Under the pieces are notes generated by a model. It was not told the origin of the DNA. It saw only the letters and a list, made by a program, of their open reading frames with translations, and made no database searches. Position numbers and translations under genes: made by a program. Of a DNA stretch of 23,222 nt, positions 14,401-22,585 are shown in pieces. Source of the DNA: a virus; IMG/VR virus record IMGVR_UViG_3300025137_000308, positions 1 to 23,222 of that record; one strand, written 5' to 3'. How positions within the stretch are numbered: the first letter of the stretch is position 1; the number at the start of each line of letters is the position of its first letter.

Positions 14401-17400
14401 CAGTAATTAATTTACCTACTCCGGTGTCATCAAAATCAGTTGCGTCATCAATAGGTATTCCCTTGTCGTTTTTAATAAAACCATCACTTGCTAGTGTGGC
14501 AGTAGAAATTAATCTATATTGTGCAGGATGCCCCCCCGTTATATCTGAGGTTGTTTGATATGAAGCAGTAGCCTCGGCCCAATAATTATCTATAAGTGCA
14601 GGAAACCCTTGTCTGACTTGTACGTAGTCTCCTAAATCCGTACCTAGACCCGATACCATACCTGTTCTACCCCCATTTATATTACTATTAAGGTTAAAAA
14701 AAGGTGACGAATCAATAATTAATAAAGCACCGCCTTTAGTTTCCCAATCTTTATATTGAGAGTAGTCTTGGTCGCTACCTGTTGTAGTATAGAAATATCC
14801 TTTGGAATTACTTCCTCCGGTTATCGACATAGTAGCACTAGTAAAGGTACTAGACGTAACTAAATAATTACTCTGTACGTTTGTTATTGTATGGTAGCCA
14901 TCATGGGATGCAGTACCTACTAAGTAGACTAAATCACCATTAGCAAATCCTGTAATTGGTGTTGATGCGCCGTTAATTCTTAGTTTTCCATTTCCGTCAT
15001 TCTGTATAGGATTTGTAATTGCTAAGTTTTTAGGGTCAGAATAATTTACAGGTTTGGAAAATGGTTTGTTTGTAATTGGTTCGATAGTAGTATCTAAGTT
15101 CCAAATACTTATGTCTTTATTTACTTCTAAACTACCAAAAGTATCAATGTTACCGTCTGCATCAAATTGGTCTGCGTAATACATATTTATATTATAATTA
15201 TCTTCTAAAGGATATTGTAACCCAAATGCCTTTTTCCTTTTAGAACCGTCTGCATCTGCTAATCCATTATTTCTCATGTCGGCCCACAATAACCAAAGAT
15301 GTTTGTAATCATCACTAATATTTTGAAATTTTATTTTATTTGTCGAGCCGGAAACTGTGAAATTTATATATTTACAACCTATTAAATAATATTTATTATT
15401 AGTATTTATTTTACCTTCGTAAACAAACTTGCCTTTAAAAGCATCTACATTTCTATTTGGGATAAAAGTACTATTATCCCATATTTCTGCCACACCACTA
15501 GAAGAAGCAGCAGAGTAAGCAGCAGAAGTTATTTCTATTGTTGTTGTAGAAGGAGTGACAGAAGTGCTTATTAATAATTGATTGTCATAATTACTACCCA
15601 ATTGTTCTTCTGCTATCTTACCAAATTGATACCTAAACCATAATGAGTTAGGTAAATCTCTCATCCATTTTGCGTGTATCGCTCTATGTCTAAGTGGCGC
15701 GCCTAAATCTGTGAAAAAACTACTCTCTACTCTACCATAATCTTTAGACCATTCAAATCTATCAGTCAAAGTTAACATAGTATCAAAATCAACAGGAGAA
15801 ACAAAAACAGGAGTGTTTAGACCATAGGCAGAAGTGATACCACTAACACCTGTTAAAGTATTATTACTTCTATTTGTCCATGTAATAGTCCTTCTCATTA
15901 ACGGTGAATTACTTCCACCCATTTCTGCTGTTCCGTTTGTAGGGAAGAGAGAAGCGTCATCCAATATAATAGCGGTTGCCCCGGAAACAGCAGCGTTTGC
16001 TAATCTAGAAACAGGTGCATAAGAACCATGTTCTGCGTACTCAAAAGGATATTCGGTAAAGGTTTGTACTACCCATAGTGGGGTGGCTGACCAATTTATA
16101 CTACCTATTGATTCTATTTGTGGGCCTTGAGTGTCGTGTGTTATTCCTGTTGCGGTAACTGTGCTGTCATAATTATTAAAATACCCTACTATTTTATATA
16201 CGCTTTTAACTTTATGTCTACCAATATATGCAGAACTAAGTCCTGTTGAATTATCCATAGCCTCTTTGTTAATATAGAAATAATCGTGTATATTTAAAGA
16301 AGGGTCTGCGTCATAATATACATTCATAAAATGTGGCCCTTCGTGGGAAGATATATCACTATATTTTGGGTGATTTTCTTTAAACTCTCCCCAAGCATTA
16401 GCGTGGTCTTGATAAGTGTAATCTGTTCCTGTCGATACAAAGTTAACCCACTCATCATAAGACGGTAAGGCGCTTTGTTGGTTTCCTATGTATATTATTT
16501 TTGCTGTTTCAGCAGAAAAAGACAAATCACCGGAAGCAAAGGTTAAAAGAGCGCCACTAACTGCTGTTGGTGTTATACTAGTAGCGTTATGGTTTTTACT
16601 CACTATATCTATTGCTGTTGAAGTACTTATTTCATGTGTAGCACTACTTAAATGTACCAAAGTATTTCCCGAAGCATCCTTTTGAAAGCCTAATATGTGT
16701 AACCCCTCGTAATTTTCCTCTATACTGTTAGGGCCGAAAATTTCATTTTCGTTGTTATACATTTGTATAGGTAGACCAGAGTTTTGTTGTGTTCTCTGTG
16801 TACTTGTTTCCAAATAACTACTATTTACATCAAAACCTACATCATTATTTGTAATTTTTAATTTTGATGCACCGAGATTCATTATGTCTTTAAATCCTTT
16901 AGCGTCGTATAACCAATAAGGTGTTTCTTCTGCTTCATCGTTTAAATTTTCTTGGCCTATTTCCCAAAGAGGTACTTGCTTACCTAAAAAGGATAAAGAA
17001 TCTTGGGCGCTAAAGGTTAAACTTCTTTCTCTTTTTCTTTGGTCTATTTTAAAATTAGTAATATCACCCCTATACAAAGGTCTATCTATTCTATTATTTT
17101 TATCTGCAAAGAATAAAACTTCCCAATCTAAAGGAGAGGATGAAGTAAATAAATCGGTTACTGATTCTACATAATCTCCTGCGTTTAAACCAGTATCACC
17201 ATTTGCCGCTCTGTCTGCCTCATCTGTTACCTTTGCAGTAAAATTACTTATACCATTAACTTGTTTATTTAGTCTAACACTTTGTATTTGTACTTCGTCA
17301 CTAGTCGTAATATCATCAGTAAGATACCTTACCATGCCTACTCGGTCTAACATTAAATATGATACGTAACCAAAATTACCATTACTACTTTCTTGGCTAT

Positions 17401-18574
17401 TAACTGTCATTTGCCAACCATATAGTGAAGAAGCAACTGTATTAGTACCTTGAGGCATAGAACCGTTTAAAACAACTCTTGTTCCGTTAACATAAACATC
17501 AAACTTACCTGTTGAATATTTCATAACAAAATCAATATCTAACCAAGCATCATCATTACTATATGATTGTAAATTAGAGCCGTCATATAAAAGACCATAA
17601 GAATCATATGCACTTATTATACCTGAAAAGGTATTACTTAAATCTAAATTGTATGTTACCGCAGGAATACCTGCGTGTCCTGCGTCAGACGTTAAAACAG
17701 TAGATGTTGGAGTAGGAAACCCTATCTCAAACTTTATACCTACCTCATCCCATTGAGAAGAACCTTCTGCAATAAAACTTCTTAAGGCTAACCTAGTGGT
17801 AAAAACATCCCTATCTAACTGTGTGTTTAATTTACCGTCATATATTATAGTTGGTATATCCTGTGAATCTGTGTGTGCTTTTCTAGTTGTTTGTACGCAA
17901 AGAAAGGGTTTTTTTGAGGGAGAAGTAACTTCAGCAAAAACCTTTGAGGGAATTACACTACTACTTTGTACTAGTTTTTCTCCCATCCAAGAACCTGTAA
18001 GATGCGCTCTTTGTGAGAAGTTTCCTGTTGTGGAAATAAACCCTGCGTTTTCAGCAGCAAAGTTAGTAGCGTCAAATCTTTTCATATCTGCTCTACCAAA
18101 AGTAGCGTCGTTGTCACCAACAGATATTATATAAGAACTATTAGTATCGTGTCCATTTACAAATCTTTGATAACCTACGTTACCTTCTGATGTACTACCA
18201 CCAAATCTGTATCGGTTGGCTACGTGTCCGTCGGGGTATTGTAATTGTACTCTACCCTCCCACTCAGAAGAATTATTTCTTTTACTGTCTAATGTTAACC
18301 ATTCAAACACTCCGTTGTTACGAAGATATTGGTTATCACCATCAACCCCACTAACGTGAGTAGAGTTTATTAATTTTCTATCCGCTATACTAAATCTGTA
18401 TCTTGGGTTGAGAGAAGCCTCACCGTTCATAGGATTTCCAAAATGACTTACTGCTACTGAGTATGATGTATCAGAGGGTAGTTGTAAATTATCGGGAATA
18501 GCCCTAGCCCCATTAAAATCATCGTAATAGCCCGCAAGCCATACTTGATATATTTTTGTTACTTCTCTTACCAC
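11444..18574 (-). CDS. Giant baseplate hub / tail-tip protein, 2376 aa
   Basis: This structural protein follows the tape measure gene, the position of tail-tip/hub proteins. Its middle has a hub-like first half at about 425-530 (VQIQSVRLNKQVNGISNFTAK ... LYRGDITNFKIDQ ... LTFSAQDSLSFLG), resembling gpD/gp27-type hubs. A matching later part sits at about 1672-1790 (GRDNRFEFRPKYN, ITNVRVYYNNGKSF, LEAQILAKKQYN). Between them lies over 1100 residues of insertion. About 240-415 looks like a concanavalin/LamG sandwich (DIDFVMKYSTGKFDVYVNGTR). Small beta modules common in phage tips occur near 858-885 (SGATAIILDDASLFPTNG), 1210-1245 (GDLVYLVGTASHDGYHTIT) and 1437-1485. A Ser/Gly/Asn-rich linker at about 2095-2190 leads to a C-terminal beta domain. 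The start is GTG at 18574 with AGGTGA upstream. Host recognition by the inserts is inference. Confidence 0.8.
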   Translation of the reverse strand: MVREVTKIYQVWLAGYYDDFNGARAIPDNLQLPSDTSYSVAVSHFGNPMNGEASLNPRYRFSIADRKLINSTHVSGVDGDNQYLRNNGVFEWLTLDSKRNNSSEWEGRVQLQYPDGHVANRYRFGGSTSEGNVGYQRFVNGHDTNSSYIISVGDNDATFGRADMKRFDATNFAAENAGFISTTGNFSQRAHLTGSWMGEKLVQSSSVIPSKVFAEVTSPSKKPFLCVQTTRKAHTDSQDIPTIIYDGKLNTQLDRDVFTTRLALRSFIAEGSSQWDEVGIKFEIGFPTPTSTVLTSDAGHAGIPAVTYNLDLSNTFSGIISAYDSYGLLYDGSNLQSYSNDDAWLDIDFVMKYSTGKFDVYVNGTRVVLNGSMPQGTNTVASSLYGWQMTVNSQESSNGNFGYVSYLMLDRVGMVRYLTDDITTSDEVQIQSVRLNKQVNGISNFTAKVTDEADRAANGDTGLNAGDYVESVTDLFTSSSPLDWEVLFFADKNNRIDRPLYRGDITNFKIDQRKRERSLTFSAQDSLSFLGKQVPLWEIGQENLNDEAEETPYWLYDAKGFKDIMNLGASKLKITNNDVGFDVNSSYLETSTQRTQQNSGLPIQMYNNENEIFGPNSIEENYEGLHILGFQKDASGNTLVHLSSATHEISTSTAIDIVSKNHNATSITPTAVSGALLTFASGDLSFSAETAKIIYIGNQQSALPSYDEWVNFVSTGTDYTYQDHANAWGEFKENHPKYSDISSHEGPHFMNVYYDADPSLNIHDYFYINKEAMDNSTGLSSAYIGRHKVKSVYKIVGYFNNYDSTVTATGITHDTQGPQIESIGSINWSATPLWVVQTFTEYPFEYAEHGSYAPVSRLANAAVSGATAIILDDASLFPTNGTAEMGGSNSPLMRRTITWTNRSNNTLTGVSGITSAYGLNTPVFVSPVDFDTMLTLTDRFEWSKDYGRVESSFFTDLGAPLRHRAIHAKWMRDLPNSLWFRYQFGKIAEEQLGSNYDNQLLISTSVTPSTTTIEITSAAYSAASSSGVAEIWDNSTFIPNRNVDAFKGKFVYEGKINTNNKYYLIGCKYINFTVSGSTNKIKFQNISDDYKHLWLLWADMRNNGLADADGSKRKKAFGLQYPLEDNYNINMYYADQFDADGNIDTFGSLEVNKDISIWNLDTTIEPITNKPFSKPVNYSDPKNLAITNPIQNDGNGKLRINGASTPITGFANGDLVYLVGTASHDGYHTITNVQSNYLVTSSTFTSATMSITGGSNSKGYFYTTTGSDQDYSQYKDWETKGGALLIIDSSPFFNLNSNINGGRTGMVSGLGTDLGDYVQVRQGFPALIDNYWAEATASYQTTSDITGGHPAQYRLISTATLASDGFIKNDKGIPIDDATDFDDTGVGKLITVFGSGENRTTETYYFAWHNKLGTKYTSPSSVDSNPIVSTIESFNTFTTITNASAGHVTAGLKQGMLIKKIRSGVYTREYIIEVISETVLKVSGTWAAGDTYEVPVQLGKIFMVAEQNITESAGTDLTSLEQNIWDIHTSTSQTWDDYGIITNYDLTEDSTKPTSMEVHATVHSQYMLRLLMHIEGDVKNKNSGTFWESDKFRTLWNASIMDTWLPPTTVRTMYDINNVPITSNMTTYNSTSSNDSYGSIVNSKGKTFLSTIQNIRSNSGVGTENNLNTSFSFLIGRDNRFEFRPKYNSGKVLSRNNIRISNMSATTTSQITNVRVYYNNGKSFVDYPATNLTDSTRWKILEYPTVTQSLEAQILAKKQYNTYKEKPLKITASPILEEGEQYKMIGTGRYGYIADSYVALEGTDDDYTKVCNWTRLGTGGALFNGMVNALDGNQKTSTDLYARYGISKDVTTSGDIPWADNFYWYGSGSISNAVQIVHIPNNTPFVSDNYGEPMRIWIDLKASQESDATIDTAEFTIHVADYSFVGETRAIHPTNKSVASVNVKHSGFYELALPSTYSDTSVGNMVVSFNAEYCRALLRHRCGDPTDANILAQVATNTNTIFPLGMREYSEMGGGFKTTRAEWYAPKILITRDVSYTPATYVSFTDAGLGLNSETLVIKALDWSINAGKTEDVTLNLERDESIATEGFMSFLFPEINQNIQGGSSSTQGTSTGISQGVYGEGGYVPIPNNPSNVALDDDTQKNKDGRDDGNEESIATFSNKKKSAILNNHNRMNIQNDMLSGDSKFSILGQTPIPPTPSSMRGIEGMSVDITPISGTAIRTAEGYVFAGKGLQASDSSSISNQEVSIQTSFVVPKDVLSNRISISACVSHGGVLSLMEYGILYVTIECLEDTGKNITNTINVSRGLNKQNIILMPTTSLKGVDVIGNNIKVTISRVPATANDTANESSIILHDLEVKMHRASAHTPSSSAKFSTLT

Positions 18575-18582
18575 GTATTCAC

Positions 18583-21500
18583 CTAGCCCTGTAAGATATT
18601 ATAACCTCTTAAGTTAGCCCTTCCCTCTATCTCTTCTATAATCATATCTGCTACTTGAGGTACAGTCATACCGTTAAAATTGTTAGTCATAATAACTTCG
18701 GTCGTAGTAACTAATGTTTCTACCCCTTGTTGATTTACTTGTCTAATTAAATCCCCTGTTAATTTATTCCTATCAAACCCATAGAACATTTCTTCTCTAG
18801 CATTACCAAAGTTTGATATTTCATCAGTAACAGCATTATAAGTTTTACCTAAATTATTTAAATCTGCATTTTCATCTTCTAACAAATTTCTTACAGTATC
18901 ACCATATTCTTCTGCGGCAATTTCTAATTGTGCGTAACTTGTTACTCCGTGTTTATTAATAAATGCCAGTAATGATTCATTAGAGTCTTTAAACTCTTTA
19001 TCAATAAAGCCTTTTCTTTTTTTAATTTGTCCACTGTTTAACCAAGGTAGTTTTTTCTCAAGCCATTCATCTTTTAAACTGTCGGTTTGTTTTGATATTT
19101 CTTCAAAATATGCTTTGGCAGGTGATATATCAAAAGAATCTTCTTTAAACGCTTTGATACCCTTTGCCGACATCAACGCTCTTCTTTCTTCCATTATCCC
19201 TTCAACTTTAGTTTTAGTTAACTCTTCATTTGAACTATCTAAAGCATTTAATAATCTGTCTTGTTCTGCTAATTCTGCATTTATGTTTATAGAATCATCA
19301 AGTAATATTTCAATTACTCTACTAGTATCTAACATAGTTGACCCAAAATCTTCTGCTGTATCTGTTGCGTCTTTAGTAGATTTAGTAAGATAAGAATATG
19401 CTTCCGTTAATAGATATATAGCACCAACAACAATAGTAATTACTCCACCCTTTGCGGCTAAACTCATTTGAGCAAACTGTAATTGTTTAGTACTCACGGT
19501 TGCTTTTTTCTGTGCTAAATCTAACGCTCCTAAAGCAATCGCTTCCTGTTTCATAGCCTCTGTTAATATTTCCGTAGTTTTCGCTTGGAATATATTAGCA
19601 ACAGCAGAGGACATGGCTTTATACGCTTGCGCTGCCATAGCCATTCCATTCAATATAATTCCCAATCTCATAACTTTTTCATTTTTAGTAAACATCATCA
19701 TAGCAGAACCAACCGAACTCAGACCAATAGACATTTGATTAAAACCCTTTGCTCGTATTTTAACTTTTCTCTCTTCTATTTCAGTCATCAATGCAGAAGT
19801 TCTTAATTCAATTTCCTTATAACCTTCTACTTTGTAATGGAAAGTTCTGCGATTGGCTATCTTTTGCCTCATAGTTTTTTGTATTTGTGTCCTTTCCTTT
19901 AATAAATTATCTCTTGTTATTGTTGCTTCATTGTTTTGTAGTCTTTGGGCCTCAGTAAGTTGTTCTGTTGCACCTTCATATTGCCTTGTTATGCCAACAA
20001 CGGGGGCTAACTCATTCTTTATCTCACCTAATCTAATGCTTAATGTTTCTAATTCACCATCAAGCCTACCGATATTAGTAACTGATTTCTTAAATTCGGT
20101 AGTGTTCAAATTTTTACCTTCATTTGCTTTTGCTCTCTTTTTTCTTTCTTCTGCAATCGCTACTTCTCTTACGGATGCTGCTAGTTGTTTTTCTAACGCT
20201 ATCTCATCTATTGTATAACCGATGTCTGTCTTAGAATTATCCATACCGGCTATCTTTTCACCATTCAACGCTCTTGTTATTGCGTGTTGAGTTTGTAAAG
20301 CAATATTCATATTTTGTAATGATAATAACATATTAAAAGCAGGGCCGGCAAAAGACTCCATTGATTTTGCTAAAAAGATTGGCACTTTTATTAAAGCACC
20401 AAAAGGACTTTTAGCCAAAGCATTTATTTGTTGAACAAATACCGTTTGTCTTTCTGTAACGGCTGTTAATGTAGGTAACAACTCGTTTCCAAGAACACCT
20501 ACTTGGTTTTTATATGCCGCTTCTGCTTCTTGTAGTTGGAATAATTCTGTATCTCTTCTTCTTTCTATCTCATCCATAGCAGGAAACATAGCGATTGTTG
20601 CCTCAAACTCTAGTTCTTTTACCCTATCTACGTTTTCTAATAGTTTAATAAGACGAGTATAATGCCTGTTACCGGCTACTTGTTGGGCTAAGGCAGTTTG
20701 TTCCTCACCACTCATTTCTCTATACTTTACCGCTAAGTCTTGTAGTACATCAGAAAAAGGCCTCATATTCCCTTCTGAATCTGCTACGGCTATACCTAAA
20801 TCTTCAACTGCTTTTCTTGAGCCGTTAATATCAGCACCAAGCCTAGCGTACATCATACGTAAAGCACGACCACCCTTACCTTGTTCTTCACCGGCCTCAA
20901 TAAGAGTAGCGGATAAAGCAGCCATACTTGCTATACTTTCATTAGTCAACTCAGCCTGTGATGCGAATTGATTCATAACGAAGGTAATCTGTTCCATCGT
21001 AGCAACCGACCTGTTTTCAACCGTGTTAAGTTGGTCGAGAACACGTATAGAATCCCTACGTATTACGTTTGCTTCTTCTTCTGCACTCATACCTTCTTCT
21101 ATATTCTTAGTCATAAACTTAGTTTGTTGTTGTAAATTTACCATTCTTTGCATAGCAGCGTCAGTTTCCATATCACTTATTAAACCAAACATCATACCTA
21201 TTTCTGTACCTTCTCCTAAAGAAGATGGGCCGAGTACACCACTTAATTGTGCCATTTTAGCACCTGCCAACATAGCCTCGTCAGCAGTAAAGGCATAGGC
21301 CAAACCTATGTCGGTTATCATTTCAGCCGCTTGTGCCATTTCCTTTTCGTTCATATCTAAAAACTTTTCTAATTGTATTCTTGCTTCTTCTATTTCTTCT
21401 GTTATAGGGATTACATGGTCTAAAAGTTGTGTAAATTGGTCGCCAATTTCTTCAGCCGCTTCTTGAATACCCGAAAAAGTATCTAAATACAAAGCCTCAA

Positions 21501-21666
21501 ATACGGTTTGTTGTGCTTTGGCATCTTGAATTAATCTTCCTGCTTGGAAAGTACCTACGATGTCGAAGAAAACCCTAGACGCACCGGCACGTAAAACTAG
21601 TAAAGTAATAGCGCAGACTATTGGAAATAAACCTGTGAACATAGGAAGGATTGTCGCATCAATCAT
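18583..21666 (-). CDS. Tail tape measure protein
   Basis: A 1027-residue tape measure protein that sets tail length and is ejected ahead of the DNA. Residues about 8-27 form a hydrophobic segment (FPIVCAITLLVLRAGA), and more hydrophobic stretches lie at about 640-690 and 740-755 (ITIVVGAIYLL), suiting membrane insertion. Residues about 120-370 match the TP901-type tape measure core: EMITDIGLAYAFTADEAM, then QITFVMNQFASQAELTNESIASMAALSATLIEAG, GRALRMMYARLGAD and FSDVLQDLAVKYREMSGEEQTALAQQVAG. Long polar helical regions occur at about 470-630. By the rule of about 0.15 nm per residue the tail would be near 150 nm (rough estimate). The start is ATG 21666, with AGTGATGATT spanning the end of the chaperone gene. 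The tail-tip gene starts 8 bases after its stop. Confidence 0.93.
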   Translation of the reverse strand: MIDATILPMFTGLFPIVCAITLLVLRAGASRVFFDIVGTFQAGRLIQDAKAQQTVFEALYLDTFSGIQEAAEEIGDQFTQLLDHVIPITEEIEEARIQLEKFLDMNEKEMAQAAEMITDIGLAYAFTADEAMLAGAKMAQLSGVLGPSSLGEGTEIGMMFGLISDMETDAAMQRMVNLQQQTKFMTKNIEEGMSAEEEANVIRRDSIRVLDQLNTVENRSVATMEQITFVMNQFASQAELTNESIASMAALSATLIEAGEEQGKGGRALRMMYARLGADINGSRKAVEDLGIAVADSEGNMRPFSDVLQDLAVKYREMSGEEQTALAQQVAGNRHYTRLIKLLENVDRVKELEFEATIAMFPAMDEIERRRDTELFQLQEAEAAYKNQVGVLGNELLPTLTAVTERQTVFVQQINALAKSPFGALIKVPIFLAKSMESFAGPAFNMLLSLQNMNIALQTQHAITRALNGEKIAGMDNSKTDIGYTIDEIALEKQLAASVREVAIAEERKKRAKANEGKNLNTTEFKKSVTNIGRLDGELETLSIRLGEIKNELAPVVGITRQYEGATEQLTEAQRLQNNEATITRDNLLKERTQIQKTMRQKIANRRTFHYKVEGYKEIELRTSALMTEIEERKVKIRAKGFNQMSIGLSSVGSAMMMFTKNEKVMRLGIILNGMAMAAQAYKAMSSAVANIFQAKTTEILTEAMKQEAIALGALDLAQKKATVSTKQLQFAQMSLAAKGGVITIVVGAIYLLTEAYSYLTKSTKDATDTAEDFGSTMLDTSRVIEILLDDSININAELAEQDRLLNALDSSNEELTKTKVEGIMEERRALMSAKGIKAFKEDSFDISPAKAYFEEISKQTDSLKDEWLEKKLPWLNSGQIKKRKGFIDKEFKDSNESLLAFINKHGVTSYAQLEIAAEEYGDTVRNLLEDENADLNNLGKTYNAVTDEISNFGNAREEMFYGFDRNKLTGDLIRQVNQQGVETLVTTTEVIMTNNFNGMTVPQVADMIIEEIEGRANLRGYNILQG

Positions 21667-21668
21667 AT

Positions 21669-22315
21669 TTAATCATCACTACTCTTGCCCTCATTAGGCA
21701 CTCCGCTATCTCTCAATATGTTGAGTAGTTCGTTGTTGTTGTTTAATAGTTTGCGTTTTTCCCTTCTTTGGTCACGTCTAGCAACTGCACCCTTAGCATC
21801 TGTTTTAGACGCTTGGGTTGTCACTTCTTTAATATTATCATTTATATTTGCTGCTATTATTAAATCTAAATCCATTAAATGTCTACCGCCCTCTACATTA
21901 TATTTTAACCATAAATCCGAGGGTAAAACCCCCTTGAAGGCCATACATAGAGAGGGGGCTACTCTAATAAAGTCTATAAAGGGACAGCGCCATCCTTGTC
22001 GTCGCCTCTTACAAAACTTAATATTGACATTAATTCCTCAGTAGTTAGCATATTTACATCAATATCTTCGCTTAATATACACGGGGGAATCCATACACCT
22101 ATTTGCGTAGTTAATCCACCATCTAAATCTTCTATGATAGCAGAAAACTCTTCATTTTGTTCGTCTGTCCAATTTTCCGGTTCACCTGCGTGGCGCATTT
22201 TTCTAAACGCTTTACCTTGTGCAGTAGTTACTGCTAACTTTTCCATACCGGAGGCTTGTCTAACCCAAATCTTTGTTCCATCTTCTAACTCTATTTCTTT
22301 CTTCAATACAGGCAT
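21669..22315 (-). CDS. Tail assembly chaperone, -1 frameshift fusion product (about 215 aa)
   Basis: Inferred long product of the two-frame tail chaperone locus, equivalent to lambda gpGT. Ribosomes would read the 113-residue frame from 22315, slip back one base on C CCT TTA (21983-21977), and continue in the -1 frame to 21669. The -1 frame is open from the heptamer: it adds IDFIRVAPSLC, then the 91 residues beginning MAFKGVLPSDLW. That join reads smoothly as protein, and the pattern fits GT-type tails, which recruit the tape measure protein. The downstream half ends in a basic then Asn/Asp-rich segment (RRDQRREKRKLL). The ATG at 21944 could also start a separate 91-residue protein, but it lacks a clear ribosome site. 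The gene lies directly before the tape measure gene, the conserved position of this pair. Confidence 0.75.
21927..21960 (-). other. Stem-loop downstream of the slippery site
   Basis: On the minus strand AGCCCCCT (21960-21953) can pair with AGGGGGTT (21934-21927), with five G-C pairs, two A-T pairs, a terminal-side G-T wobble and an 18-base loop. It begins about 16 bases after the heptamer, farther than the usual 5-9, so its role as frameshift stimulator is possible but not certain. A pseudoknot or an alternative fold could shorten the distance. Confidence 0.5.
21974..22315 (-). CDS. Tail assembly chaperone, short (gpG-like) product
   Basis: The unshifted product of the same locus, 113 residues, ending at a TAG immediately after the slippery heptamer. 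The N-terminus is beta-like (VLKKEIELEDGTKIWVRQASG), as in many tail chaperones that start with a short strand pair describing a quantity to be multiplied. It continues into a helical body (MEKLAVTTAQGKAFRKM, NWTDEQNEEFSAIIEDL) and ends LSFVRGDDKDGAVPL. No family is recognised by sequence alone; the call rests on gene order (tube, chaperone, tape measure) and on the frameshift arrangement. The start is ATG 22315; the ribosome site is weak (GTGTGG). Confidence 0.75.
   Translation of the reverse strand: MPVLKKEIELEDGTKIWVRQASGMEKLAVTTAQGKAFRKMRHAGEPENWTDEQNEEFSAIIEDLDGGLTTQIGVWIPPCILSEDIDVNMLTTEELMSILSFVRGDDKDGAVPL
21977..21983 (-). promoter_or_regulatory. -1 programmed frameshift slippery heptamer CCCTTTA
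   Basis: On the minus strand the upstream frame reads GTC CCT TTA TAG, so the heptamer C CCT TTA has the canonical X XXY YYZ form in the correct phase. The zero-frame stop follows it directly. The -1 frame (CCC TTT ATA GAC) is open into the downstream chaperone half. Both tRNAs can re-pair (CCU to CCC, UUA to UUU). Confidence 0.8.
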
Positions 22316-22372
22316 AATACCACACTCTCGCTCTCGCTAATACTATGTAAAAGGTATTCCTTTAATAAAGAA
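22316..22372 (-). other. 57-base intergenic gap with a small inverted repeat
   Basis: This is the widest gap in the tail block, between the 67-residue gene and the chaperone gene. It holds AAAGG-AATA-CCTTT (22363-22350 on the minus strand) followed by one more T, an A/T-rich stretch TTTATTAAAG that could act as a weak TATA box, and a short GCGAGA tandem repeat near 22327-22338. It may tune expression of the chaperone and tape measure genes relative to the abundant tube protein. Evidence for either a terminator or a promoter is weak. Confidence 0.25.
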
Positions 22373-22576
22373 TTACTCTTCTTTCTTTTCTTTTACGGGT
22401 AAAACAACTTTAGTTTTAGGTTTTTCCTCTACCTTTTTAACAACTTTAGCCTTTACTTTTAACATTGGGTATTGCTTACAATACTTCATAACTTTTCTTT
22501 TATCAGTCATAGACAAAAGTGTTTCCATCATGTGTTCCGGTATATCTCTATTTAATGAATCTATAAAATCTTTCAT
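22373..22576 (-). CDS. Small Lys-rich protein of the tail module, 67 aa
   Basis: The first about 38 residues look helical (FIDSLNRDIPEHMMETLLSM, then KRKVMKYCKQYPML), and the rest is a Lys/Val/Pro/Glu-rich tail (VKAKVVKKVEEKPKTKVVLP), probably disordered. I do not recognise the family. It is well supported as a gene by a strong GGTGATTAA just before the ATG at 22576 and by a gap of only 9 bases from the tube gene stop. It lies where some siphoviruses have an extra tail chaperone or tail completion protein; that role is a guess from position. Confidence 0.6.
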   Translation of the reverse strand: MKDFIDSLNRDIPEHMMETLLSMTDKRKVMKYCKQYPMLKVKAKVVKKVEEKPKTKVVLPVKEKKEE

Positions 22577-22585
22577 TTAATCACC

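Noticed and set aside
22349-22364. Intrinsic terminator in the gap before the tail chaperone gene
   Set aside because: The stem is only 5 bp, A/T-rich in part, and the following T-run is too short; kept only as a low-confidence intergenic note.
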